A program made the translations under genes and the position numbers. From the NCBI GenBank assembly GCA_012845835.1, contig JABAKD010000020.1, positions 4,858,720 through 4,922,719 on the forward strand: a stretch of 64,000 bases of DNA. The letters are read 5' to 3'. Under the pieces are notes generated by a model. That model made no database searches. It was not told the origin of the DNA and was given only the letters and a program-made list of their open reading frames with translations. Below, piece after piece: positions 46,383 through 57,523 of the stretch (positions within the stretch are counted from its first letter, which is position 1; each line of letters begins with the position of its first letter). This DNA is from Undaria pinnatifida (taxonomy: Eukaryota > Sar > Phaeophyceae > Laminariales > Alariaceae).

Positions 46383-49300
46383 TCAACATTGCTTCCGAAG
46401 GAGCATGCAGGCTTGCTTGGACTCTTCCTCCTCAGCGGAGGTACCCAGCACCTTGCACTCTTGTTTTTTGTCGATGATCTTGTGGATCTGTCCACAAACG
46501 TTGAAGCATGGCGGGAGGACGTCGATAAGTATGCGTAAAAAAGTATTGGTAATTCTCTCCAGCAGACGTCGTAACCATCCAAATTATTGGAGCTCCTTTC
46601 GTTGTTAGTAATTGTTGTGGTATTGTTGTACTTGCTTTTGGTACTCGGAAAAAGAGCCGCACTTCACATAGACTATATCCGCACGCCATCCCCTAGTCTT
46701 GAGCAAGAGACATGGATGTCTCGACTCGTGACACACAGGACGCAAGATAAGAGTAGAACGTACCTCGCTGTCGAACGCCCTCGTGGCACCGTGGGAATGG
46801 AATGCGGGATGTATATCGAGCAAGTGGTCGCCTGCCTTCTTCAGGAGGTCACCGACCTTGATGTCGCCGGTGCACTTCGTGTTTATGTCCTCGCCGACTT
46901 GGCGGCCCTCGGCGGCTGCTTCGCAGGGCTTCTGCAAACGACAACAACGGATGGGAATACCTTGCGTTCAGTGAATGTTCAAAATAGTAAGGCCACGTAG
47001 CTGTCGTCGATTTCCAAAGTTTGAAAGGAAGTCGTACAATTTCACACTGTTGTAATGAAAGCGGTCGTTTATGGGCAAAGCCCTGCCTGGTACCACAACG
47101 TTGCTAACACCTATGAAACCACCACTGGGACAGGAACGAACGGGATTCACAGTCGCGACTGGTAAGCGTAAGCCCCGGTACACTGCTATATAAGGCCTAC
47201 CGGCGGAATACCGACAACGAAGGGTAAGAGACAGTACCTGCTGTACATATTGTTCGGTACTACTCTATTACTGCTGCTATCAACACCATTACGACCGACG
47301 TGTACTGCGATTCCTGAAGAGGTTGCGCACCCTACTTGTACTCGTTGATACAAAGAGTTCATGTGGTTGTATGAAAAATGAGTAACAGTAGTAGTACACC
47401 GCGTCACTACATGAACAACTCGCTAACCCCAATCACGGGACTGCTCTCCAGCATCACCCAGGTTAACTTCAGCTTCTGTTTACTGCTATATATCAACCTC
47501 CAGTGTGTACTGCGACTGGTGCTGAGTTATCATGCTGCTGTGTTATTTATCACTGCATGGACCATTTTTACAACCCTGGCTGACCCCTGTGATGAGACTT
47601 TCCCGTTTTCATTGCGTCTTACATGTATAGATACCACGTAGTCGTAGTCGCACATCCAAAACGTGTGTTTATATCACAGCACAAAGCGTCACTGCATGGA
47701 CCACTTGTCCAACACCCGCTTACCCCGATGACGGGACTGCCCCGTACTCGTAGTCGTACATACATGAAGTGTGTTTGGCTGTACGTATGAAAAAGAAATC
47801 GCATCACACAGCGTCACTGCATAGGTCTACTCGTAGACCTGAGTACTTGTACAATTCCCGCTTATACCCCGATGACGGGACTGCCCCGTACACGTACTCG
47901 TACATGCAAAAGTGTGTTTGTACGCATGAAAAAGAAATCACAGCACACAACTGCGTAGACAACTAGTACAACATGCTTACCCCGACGACGGGACTGCCCT
48001 CCGTGACCACCAAGGCGAACTTGAGTTCGTTCAGGCTACGCGTCCCCAAGCACAGCTTCCACACCGTGTGGTAGTTCGACCACGCTGGTGTAGCACACAC
48101 ATGCTACAGCGGACGTTGCAGACAGGCACACAAGGTCAAACAATGTAAATTTCAATGTGCATCATTATTGGAAACAGGATTCGCTTGAGTTCACCAACAC
48201 CCAAAACCAAATACTGGTAGTCTATTGCGCACAACCTGCAGCACACTCAGCCAACACTCAACGCAGCACTACCGAAAATACAGGGTGTTATTCACAGTCG
48301 CAACTGGTAAGCGTAAGCCCCGGTACACTGCTATACAAGGCCTACCGGCGGAATACCGACAACGAAGGGTAAGAGACAGTACCTGCTGTATATATTGTTC
48401 GGTACTAATCTATTACTGCTGCTATCAACACCATTACGACCGACGTGTACTGCGATTCCTGAAGAGGTTGCGCACCCTACTTGTACTTGTTGATACAAAG
48501 AGTTCATGTGGTTGTATGAAAAATGAGTAACAGTAGTAGTACACCGCGTCACTACATGAACAACTCGCTAACCCCAATCACGGGACTGCTCTCCAGCATC
48601 ACCCAGGTTAACTTCAGCTTCTGCTTACTGCTATATATCAATCTCCAGTGTGTACTGCGACTGGTGCTGAGTTATCATGCTGCTGTGTTATTTATCACTG
48701 CATGGACCATTTTTACAACCCTGGCTGACCCCTGTGATGAGACTTTCCCGTTTTCATTGCGTCTTACATGTATAGATACCACGTAGTCGTAGTCGCACAT
48801 CCAAAACGTGTGTTTATATCACAGCACAAAGCGTCACTGCATGGACCACTTGTCCAACACCCGCTTACCCCGATGACGGGACTGCCCCGTACTCGTAGTC
48901 GTACATACATGAAGTGTGTTTGGCTGTACGTATGAAAAAGAAATCGCATCACACAGCGTCACTGCATAGGTCTACTCGTAGACCTGAGTACTTGTACAAT
49001 TCCCGCTTATACCCCGATGACGGGACTGCCCCGTACACGTACTCGTACATGTAAAAGTGTGTTTGTACGCATGAAAAAGAAATCACAGCACACAACTGCG
49101 TAGACAACTAGTACAACATGCTTACCCCGACGACGGGACTGCCCTCCGTGACCACCAAGGCGAACTTGAGTTCGTTCAGGCTACGCGTCCCCAAGCACAG
49201 CTTCCACACCGTGTGGTAGTTCGACCACGCTGGTGTAGCACACACATGCTACAGCAGACGTTGCAGACAGGCACACAAGGTCAAACAATGTAAATTTCAA

Positions 49301-50079
49301 TGTGCATCATTATTGGAAACAGGATTCGCTTGAGTTCACCAACACCCAAAACCACATACTGGCAGTCTATTGCGCACAACCTGCAGCACACTCAGCCAAC
49401 ACTCAACGCAGCACTACCGAAAATGCAGGGTGTTGACATCTGGTGTCTTACCTATGTCGCACGGCGCTGAACACACTGACAACGGGAAACTCTCAACATC
49501 ATCAGATTCAGTAGTATAGTAGCTGACAGCAAACATCAAATTCCAACAACACGAAGAAATGAAACTCACGTTTCGTCAAGCTCTCAGCTCCTTCGTTAGG
49601 GACGCCGATCGAAGGTGAATCACAGGTGTCCGCGTCACACCAGTCACACACACGAGGGATGTCGCCGCTTCCCCAGTGCTTCTTGTTAAGGTTACATGAA
49701 AAGCTTGGCACGTGGAAGGCTCGTCACTCCTGCAGGTGTCGCAGACAGCGTACTGGGAACTCCTTTTTTTCCTATTCCGTGCGATGAGGAAGCCGTCACA
49801 ACCCTTGCTCGGGCACGGCCAATCAGGATTGCCAGAAGAAGCTGAGTCCCGTTCTTGCCCAACCAGCTTCCACACGCCTGATCCTGAACCTCCACCACCC
49901 CCACTGTTGGCGGAGCCTCCTCCCGCACTAGCCTTGGTCCGCTTCGCAAATTTCAACTTCAAATCAATTGTTATTGCCGATCCGGCAAATTTCAAATTGT
50001 TTGCAGCCGTCAACGGCAATTCCCTCCCAACCGCCAGCAATTGGCCAACTTCAAAAGTAAAAGTACAAAAAAGAAGTTG
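46383..50079 (-). CDS. Cysteine-rich protein of unknown function, multi-exon
   Basis: Exons inferred on the minus strand: 50,079-49,570; one of two copies of a 104-nt exon (49,229-49,126 or 48,084-47,981); 46,931-46,764; 46,556-46,383 ending in TGA. The joins fit in phase: the first exon ends SLTK plus one base at GTGAGT, the 104-nt exon adds WSNYHTVWKLCLGTRSLNEL then KFALVVTEGSPVVG, the next starts KPCEAAAEGRQVGED. The first exon has a Gly-rich linker and a zinc-ribbon-like CPSKGCDGFLIARNRKK then CDTC, and further on CDWCDADTC. Between these two parts (about 49,690-49,745) the reading frame changes, meaning a frameshift, an assembly error or a missed splice. Start exons upstream were not found. 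I do not recognise the family. Confidence 0.6.
47146..48290. repeat. 1145-bp tandem duplication, copy 1
   Basis: It starts TTCACAGTCGCGACTGG and is repeated with an exact 1145-bp offset at 48,291. It includes the 104-nt exon (47,981-48,084) and three shorter, diverged copies of that exon's 3' end (near 47,435, 47,733 and 47,877). Confidence 0.95.
48291..49435. repeat. 1145-bp tandem duplication, copy 2
   Basis: Nearly identical to copy 1, with roughly ten substitutions noticed across the unit. It includes the second 104-nt exon copy (49,126-49,229), identical in coding sequence as far as I compared. It ends at GCAGGGTGTT before unique sequence. Confidence 0.95.
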
Positions 50080-50694
50080 CTGAAAAAGCAAAATAAAATA
50101 TCAGAGCAAGCAGTAAATATTAAAGATGAGAGAATGAGAGCTAAGTAAGAATGAGACTAGGGAAAGCAAGGAAAGCAAGGAACTTCGGGACGGTTCTTTT
50201 CCCCAGCAACTAATTTTCTTTTCGGCAATTACGGGCTGAGAAGGGCTGAGAGGGGGGAGGATATGCCGAGCGAGACGTCCGAGGGGGGCGAGGTCTAGGT
50301 ATATAGTTTTATGATCCTGGTATTTTTTTTTTTTTTTATGGACGTCAGCTGTGAGTTCTACGAATTTAGGGTCGCCTCTTTTACAAGTATAGACTAAGTA
50401 CTCCTCTTTGCAAGCTGCGTTGTCGTTGTTCTTACTTGTAATACCGTAGGTGAGTTTTTTCATTTATGGGAGGGGTCCTATTATTTTGTGTTTTGTTTCA
50501 GCAGTACACAGCAGTACAGATCAGAGCACAACAATAGTGAGTTCTCCTGTGATACTAGCACTGTTGTTTCATACCTGGTACCTGGTACGAGATTCGAGTT
50601 CTTGTTTAATCTGCAGCATCATTCTACTCTAGTATCTGGTATTTAATAGTACACGAGCACAAGTACAACACCGGTGCCGTAAAGATGTCTTGTC

Positions 50695-51168
50695 CTAGGT
50701 ACCAGGCACATGGTATGTTCGCACTGGCACATAGTTCGCAGTTGTAGCATACTGCTGTATTCGACATAGCGCGTTCGCGGCACTAATCTCGGATACCCCA
50801 AAGGCTGCCTGTGGTACAACAGTAATGTATACGTCCATGCAGTCTAGGGGTGCAGTGTTAACGTGGTCTGCAGTAGCACAGAGTAGTGGGTTGTTATCGG
50901 AGCCATACACACCGTCAAACCGAAACGGACGTGGTACTCCAGGGGATATCTGCATTTCGTCGATGCGGTGTCCGCTGAATCTCAAGCCGACACCAAGCGC
51001 AATCCCTAACCATAAACCCACGCATAAAGGGACACACAATACCCTCGTGAATCTCGCTCCACGGCACTCCCGCCTCACTCCCGCTTTCTGCCCCGCCACA
51101 ACAACGTCAGGTTCAGGAATGCTACTCCGAAGGTCGTTCTTAGCGACACACGTATTACAGTATTTCAT
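50695..51168 (-). CDS. Possible ORF with one membrane segment, unknown
   Basis: ATG at 51,168, 158 residues, starting MKYCNTCVAKNDLRSSIPEP, with a hydrophobic stretch (VLCVPLCVGLWLGIALGVGL) around residues 43-62 and a tail containing RIDEMQISPGVPRPFRFDGV. It could be an upstream exon of the gene at 46.4-50.1 kb, which lacks a start, or an independent small gene, or chance. No splice donor with the right phase stands out. I do not recognise it. Confidence 0.25.
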   Translation of the reverse strand: MKYCNTCVAKNDLRSSIPEPDVVVAGQKAGVRRECRGARFTRVLCVPLCVGLWLGIALGVGLRFSGHRIDEMQISPGVPRPFRFDGVYGSDNNPLLCATADHVNTAPLDCMDVYITVVPQAAFGVSEISAANALCRIQQYATTANYVPVRTYHVPGT

Positions 51169-51947
51169 TTTTTGATGAGATTTAGGCGCTTTACCGAGGG
51201 TAGAATGTTGAATCTTAACGGGTACCAGGTACGAGCCTCAGTTAGCCCGCAAAATAATCGTCCACCCGGCACAGAACCGTCACCACAACAGCAACTCTCG
51301 CGGAAGTCACCCGCCTGGTTGTCCCGCTGGAGTCGGCCTGACTCGTAGGCAGGTGTTGCCTGGGGGAGTGAAATGCATCACCGGCTCGTCGCGGTACAAC
51401 GCCCAACGCGATGGAAATCTCAGCTACTGCCCTCACCGAGCTGGTTCGGTCGGCCGCCTCGGTGCGGCCACCCTATCAACTCGACGAAGAGAACTCGAAA
51501 ACTCACTGCGCTTTCTGCGAGTAGTCACGCGCTGCGAATGACCTTGGGAACGACCCTGCTCAGGCTTGTGCGCTCGCGAGTGGTGGCGCAGCTCGGGAGG
51601 TGCGGCTGCCCGATCCTCTACACCCTCTTACCTAAATTTAAATTTCTGTTTTATGCAGGAAGAAGCAGAATCACTTCATCTCCATTTTTCAGCTCTTCAT
51701 GTTTTTCGGCTTTTTACCGCGATATTTCAGCGAAAACCGCAATTCACTAAAAAACTGGAATTAACTATTCGTTTAGGGTCCTTACGCGTACGCGCTATAT
51801 ATACGGACCCGCGCCGTGCAGCAACGGAGTAACTCTTCGACCGAAATTTCGCAGCTACTGGTGTCTTATCTCTTATCGGTTGCCCCCCCCCGCCTCCCGC
51901 CCCCTGTCCCATTGCCACCTACCGCCTCCCTACGTGTGCACGTGTAT

Positions 51948-54900
51948 ATCTCACACTCAGCGGCCCCCACCCGTTACTTACCGCCTGCTTTGCGGAAACC
52001 CGACGGTGGCGGAGAGATAGGCCTCGCGAATGACTGTGCTAGATCCCTCGGTGACGTTGCCTCCGTCGGAAGACGCGTTGCCGGTCGCTTCCTGGACGCG
52101 GCGCTCTTCCTTCTAACGACGACAGTCGCACCCTCAACGGCTACAACCGAAACATCAAAGTCTGTAGCCGAAACCTCAAGCGGTAGTACTGAAACCGCGA
52201 CAGCTGTGATTGGCACTTCACTGGCCATTGAAAATGCGAGCATCAAAGGACAAGTACAAGAGCACGGGGAGGAGCGACGTCGGCGGGGCGTGCATGCCAG
52301 TGACGACGACCACCCGGCGCTACGACAACGATTGGTCCGCTCGGTCGCTCGCGCGGCAAAAGAACAGCTCGGCTGCGGCGGATGCCGTCCCCTCTTTCGT
52401 GAACCGGCCCCGCACCACACCGACCTGGACGAAGAAACTAGAAGCAACAGCGGCGGCGGCGAAGGCAGCCGCGAGAGCAGCAGCAGCGAGGATCATGGGG
52501 CCTGGTGGGCCAAGCTGCGGTTAAGGGAACAGGGCTGGGCCGAGGAAGTAGGGCGAGAGGCGACAGCTGCGGTGGGACATAGGAAGGGCGAGTCGTGGGT
52601 AGGGATCGAGCTCTTTCTGCGGCCGTGCGATGTAGGCGACGCAGACGGCCAGACGGCGATCGTCGAGTTCTTGAAGGGGAGGGTAGGCGAACAGTGGGCC
52701 GACGACGACCTTGTCGAGCCACCTGCGAAAGCTCAGAAGGAGACGCATCGAAAAGGTGGAGAGGCGGAGTTACCGGCGAAGGTGGCGGCGCCCGTGATGG
52801 TGGCTAAGGCTGTGGCGGGCAGGGGAGAAGAACCGTGTAGCAGCCCCGATGGTGGCGGTGGCGGTGGCGGTAGTGGTAGTGGCGACGGCAGTGGTAGGAA
52901 AGGGAACGGGTCCGACGGCGTCGACGAGTCGGATACCAAAAACGACGGCGGTGCGCACGGTGAGGACCGTCGTCGTGGGAGGGCGGAAGGTGCGGCTACA
53001 ACTACCACGACGACTACGAAGGTCGTGATCGCTGTACTGATTTTCGGCAGCGAGCTCTCTAAGCGCGACCGGGCGGAGCTGCACCGACATGCCGAAAAGG
53101 CGGGGGGCGTTGCGAGCTCCAGCCTCGGGGTGGGCCCCGCGAGATTTTTGACCCTCACCTGTGGACTCGGCGGGATAGGCGCGGCCGTTGAGTTAAAACT
53201 CTCGGCAGAGCAGGTAAGGGTTATGTTGCTGGAGGGTGTCGCGCGTCTGTGCGATATGGGTTGCGACGCTAGCTGTAGGATGTATTTTTTGTGCATTATT
53301 TTTTTGTCGTCTTGGTGTTGCCTTTTTTGTTGCTAAGCCGTTGGGCGGTGCTCGCGTGAGTTCGGATCTAGTCGTCGACGCCAATATGAAAGGTCGCCTC
53401 CTCCGGTTATATCGGCCTTACCTTGGTCTTGGACGGTTGTTGGCCGAGGCCGAGGCTCGCTTGTTATTTCGTACATGCGGCAAGGAGGTGCCTTCACAAA
53501 CCCCTCTCGTGTTAAGCGAGGGGATATCTTATCTGGAGCGATAGGAGGGAGCTTGGGTCGTTCTCGTAGAGGACCCTGGGTTCCTGGTTGCGTTCGGCCT
53601 TGATAATGCCGAGCATCGACCATTGTGAAGATCCACTATTGGTGTCAGATCTTACATAGACCGGGCGTTTGTTAACGTGTCCTCATGGTTGGCATGTGTG
53701 ATCGGAGGTTGACGGTGTATCTACGTGCCCTGTCCTCCACGTTTGATCCTAGTTGTATTTTTTTTCTTCTAGTGATTATTATTGCTACCATTTCACGTGG
53801 TGACGCCGACACACGTGCGTGCTCTCAAAACGACAGTTCTGCACGGTTTTCACCCGCCCCGCTACATGTTTGGAGTTTGGTCACTGGACTGCACGGCTGC
53901 TGCAGTCAACACAGCAGCATTAGAGCGGGTATCACGAGGTTAAGTTGACCTGGTAAAATACTCTAATAGTATTTACTGGTCCGATTCTGGATTCAATTTT
54001 AATGGCTTGTTCCGGAAACGTCGGCGCAGTGGTCAACGGGCTACAGTAGCGGAATCCAGCCGTCGTATGCTTGAGCCAGGCCGACATTTTCCGAGACCAT
54101 GCTGTTGTGATCTTGTGGTCTTCATTGTCGATGAGGCATTCATCTCGCTGGCTGCAATTTTGTTTTTTACTGTAGCCCTTATCGTTCCACATTAATTTTT
54201 AGCCCTTTTTCGTTCTACAAGTACTGCTCACATAGTTTTGACCTTTCGTGTCTGGGGCTAATCTTGAAGCGCGCTTCCGAAATCATTGATTGGTTCTTCT
54301 ATCTCCCGCCCTCCCCCACCGACGCTCTCCGACTGGGACGACCTAGGCGGAGTTGGCTAGATCTTTGTTTCGCCTGGCCCAGCAGCAGTACCACTCCCGC
54401 TACGAGTGCTTGAGCCATCGGGAGATCAGGTCAGGCAGCAGATTTTAGACTCCCGTGAAAAGCTAAGAGAGGGGTTGCCCGCCTCGAAGACTTTTCTGGA
54501 CCCGGCTAGCAGACAGTGATGAAACGGATTTTTTGTCCAATCACCGCCATCGCTGCCGCAAGAGGACAGACCGGCGCCAGACATTTTTAGTACCTTTCAT
54601 TCTCCGGCGCGGCGCAAGGCGGGGGGGATGCCTCAGATTCAGTCGTGTTAATGTCGGCCGTGTTGTTGAGCGCCCCCCTCCCCCCCCAAATATATGTTCA
54701 CCTCTACATCGACGTGCGAGCAGCAGCAGCAGCAGCAGCAGTAGCAGCAGCAGCAATGGCGGCCGCGTTCGTGCTGCGGTTACAACCGAAGACCTCTCAT
54801 CGCTGCTGTGAATTACGGCAGGACAGTAACAGTAGATCCTCTGGTCTCCCTCCCATGGACCTTTCCTGGGACCCTTCGTCGGACCAGTTTCCCTTGCCCT

Positions 54901-55279
54901 TAGCTCACCCCCTTCTCTGTGCATACCGACATTGTGCCGTTTGGACCCTTACCCCCACCCTATACCTCTGCGCCCGGTCTACACATCCACCGCTAGGGAG
55001 ATCGTTGCACTCGGAGGCCCCACCGCGAAAGACCACCCCGACCTCTTCAAACTCGTCCAAGAAAGCCACAAAATTGGCACGACCAAAAGCATGCGCAACG
55101 ACGTGGTACACCGGGCGGGGCCATCGGGAATGCCTGAGGGAGGCGTTAACGCCAAGGGGAAGAGGCAACAAAGTACCGTGACAGAATTATCGCCCGTTGA
55201 ACACGTTGTCGACAAGAAGGAGGTGTCAGACCGGGAGGGGGAGGCCGTTCTTACCGCGGCCGAGAAGTGCCCTTGGTAG
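51948..55279 (+). CDS. R3H-domain protein, partial model
   Basis: The large exon is open from about 51,816, but no ATG starts it. I place an acceptor after CTCACACTCAG at 51,947, so at least one 5' exon is missing. It runs to a CAG|GTAAGG donor at 53,213 and joins in phase 0 to 55,001-55,279 (IVALGGPTAKDHPDLFKLVQ to TAG). The diagnostic part is ELSKRDRAELHRHAEKAGG then VASSSLGVGPARFLTL near the donor: the R3H motif (Arg-x3-His) with the Ser-rich loop and closing Arg. R3H domains bind single-stranded nucleic acid. Before it lie disordered Ser/Gly/Thr-rich stretches and a folded-looking segment (WWAKLRLREQGWAEEVGREA). Middle exons may be missing in the 1.8-kb intron. A minus-strand frame over the same DNA has a donor-like GTAAGT at 51,978 but no domain, so I prefer plus. 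Confidence 0.6.
54715..54755. repeat. (CAG)n microsatellite
   Basis: Run of about a dozen GCA/CAG triplets in the inferred intron of the R3H gene. Confidence 0.85.
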
Positions 55280-57523
55280 AAGAAGAAATGTGAGACGCTT
55301 GAGTTGGAGATAAACTAGCTTCTGATCTCAGTGATAACAGTGCTCAGAGAAGAAATGTGTCATTTTTTCTGGGGATATTAGCGCAGAGAAGGGGGGAGGA
55401 GGAAGGCGTCTATGGTCGAGACCTCTGTTGGTAGAATTTGAAACGTTTGGGCAGACAGAGTAGCTTCTAAATCAGGAACGAAAGGTTTCAATTTGTAACC
55501 GGCGTATCTCAATGAGGGGTGCGGGGCGGGGGAAGCTTACGTTCGAGAGTTTTCCGTACTAGGAAATTTAACTGCTGGGAATATAAAACAGCTGCTCTCA
55601 GTCTCAACAATTTAGTTTCGACATGTGTTGGTGGCAGGGGTGAAGGAAGGGAAAGCTCCTTCCGCAGGAACAATGCTGTGTCGTTGCACTTTTTATTCGC
55701 ATCTCCTTTTGTCGAGTTATAACTTGGCAGCTTGTTTCGGCAGGTGATCAGCGCTTGAGGGCTGCGGCAGTGGCGTCTTAAACCGGTCGTGTTTGGGACC
55801 CTATCGTTCTCCGACGCACGCCCGAGGCTAGGAATCGGGCTTTGCTATGTTTTTTTTCTTCTGGCAGCGTGGTTTGCCGCCCGCAGCGCTCTCGATTTTT
55901 TGGCGGTGCAGCCTTAAAACCAGAACCAAACGGACACATGGGCATTAACCCGCTCCCTGAGCCGCCGTGTCCGTTTTTCTGTTTGGTTGGCACACGGTAA
56001 TCGCTTTGCGCAACACCGTAAGCCGCGCTTCCGCTTGCCATAGTCGGCGCAGCGGAAGGCTTGCTGCAGACCACTCTCGAGAGCTAGACACACGTGTGTG
56101 ATCGATCTATTCGACTATGCTCTTCGAAATGTGCCGTAAAAAGTGACTTCGAGGCTTGCGCGTATCGTTTTTTTTTTACCGCATGAAAATCTTCCCGTAT
56201 CATATCTCGGCCCCGCTCTCTGCCGCGCTCGATTTCGCGTTCTTGGTCAAACGGCCCCTGCGTACGGGCGACCGTATTTCGCTTGTCTACCTTTCCGACG
56301 CGCTGTGCGAGGTGGCCCGTGCGCTAAATTAAATGTAACGTAATCCTAGTAAAAACCTAACTACGCTGACCATCGTACGTAAGTGTTGCCTACGCTTAGC
56401 CATGCGTGAACACGTCGATCGCTCCCGAAGAACGGCTTAGCACCTCTCCACGCCTTCCTGCAACTGATAATCGTATGGTATCAACTATTTAGTAGATGTC
56501 GGCGCTCTGCTCTGCGATGGCGATGTTGTAGGTCTGCGCGGATAAGGAAGTACAGTTGGCGCGGGAAAAAGTTACACGGGGGGGGCGTTCTTGAAAAATT
56601 AAAACGTACCGCGCCATGAAACTCCTCAGCGTCAATGCTTTTTTTACCTCCTACTTCGCTTTGACGAGGAACAAGCCACTACCATGATAGACTTAGCGTC
56701 AATGTTGTTTCTACCTCCTTTCACTTTGACATGGAAGAAATGCACAGTAAAATCCGCCCCATGAACTTCTAGGTGCTTTTCCCACGAAAGATAGCTAGAG
56801 GTCTGCACGAGTCCGACTGCGCGTACCCGTTGAGCGTGCCACTTCCTTTTCGTGGTGGTAATGCGTTGAGCGGGCGTGCTCGCATGTCCACGGGGCGATA
56901 CATAATGCGTCTTGCACGATTAAAAAAAACCCAGGTACCACACAGTTTTAGCAGGAGCTTGGCGAGACGCGCATACATACGGCCTTTCAGTCCGGACGGT
57001 AGGGGGGATCGTTTGTGGCCTCGCTTTGCAGTGGCTCGAGGTCACTCGCGCGAGTGACTCATGTTATCTGAAATGTTCTCCGGAATGACGCGCGGTACGA
57101 TAGAGGTAGCATTATTTTGGCCATACATATTTGCTGAATGTGACGAGGCAGTTTAACCCACAGGGTTGCTTTGGCCGAAGAGGCGAAAACAAGGAGGCAA
57201 AGCATGGGAAATACAACTTAAAAATAAGAAGTATCCTACCTGCCACCCTTGAGTTGACGGTGACGCATGCTACGATATAACTATTAAGGTATACCACTCT
57301 TAGGCTGAACCATTTAGTGAATGACGGGGCTCCTCCCAAAAATGGTGGGAAAATCATTATTTGTTGTGCATGATGTTGATGTCTTTTATACCTAGTGCAT
57401 GGGATTGGTGATCACCATCATCGGGTTTCTCCCTCATTTTTCGCAAAATCAGTTTTTGGATGGGGTATTGAGCTCTTCATGCGAGGTGCGAGGGGCGTCA
57501 GAAACATAAGGGTGTACCTTGTT
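55280..57523. other. No firm gene
   Basis: A minus-strand frame from an ATG at 56,042 to 55,778 (MASGSAAYGVAQSDYRVPTK and on) is moderately protein-like and could be a terminal exon of the SHIPPO gene, but it has no PG repeat and no phase-checked splice. Near 57,095-57,280 there is a TACGATAGAGGTAGCA start and a GCATGCTACGATA end reminiscent of the MITE family at 59,093. Otherwise nothing is recognised. Confidence 0.35.

Noticed and set aside
52733-53296. 187-codon minus-strand ORF
   Set aside because: It is antisense to the R3H exon, rich in Pro/Ser/Val runs and without any domain.
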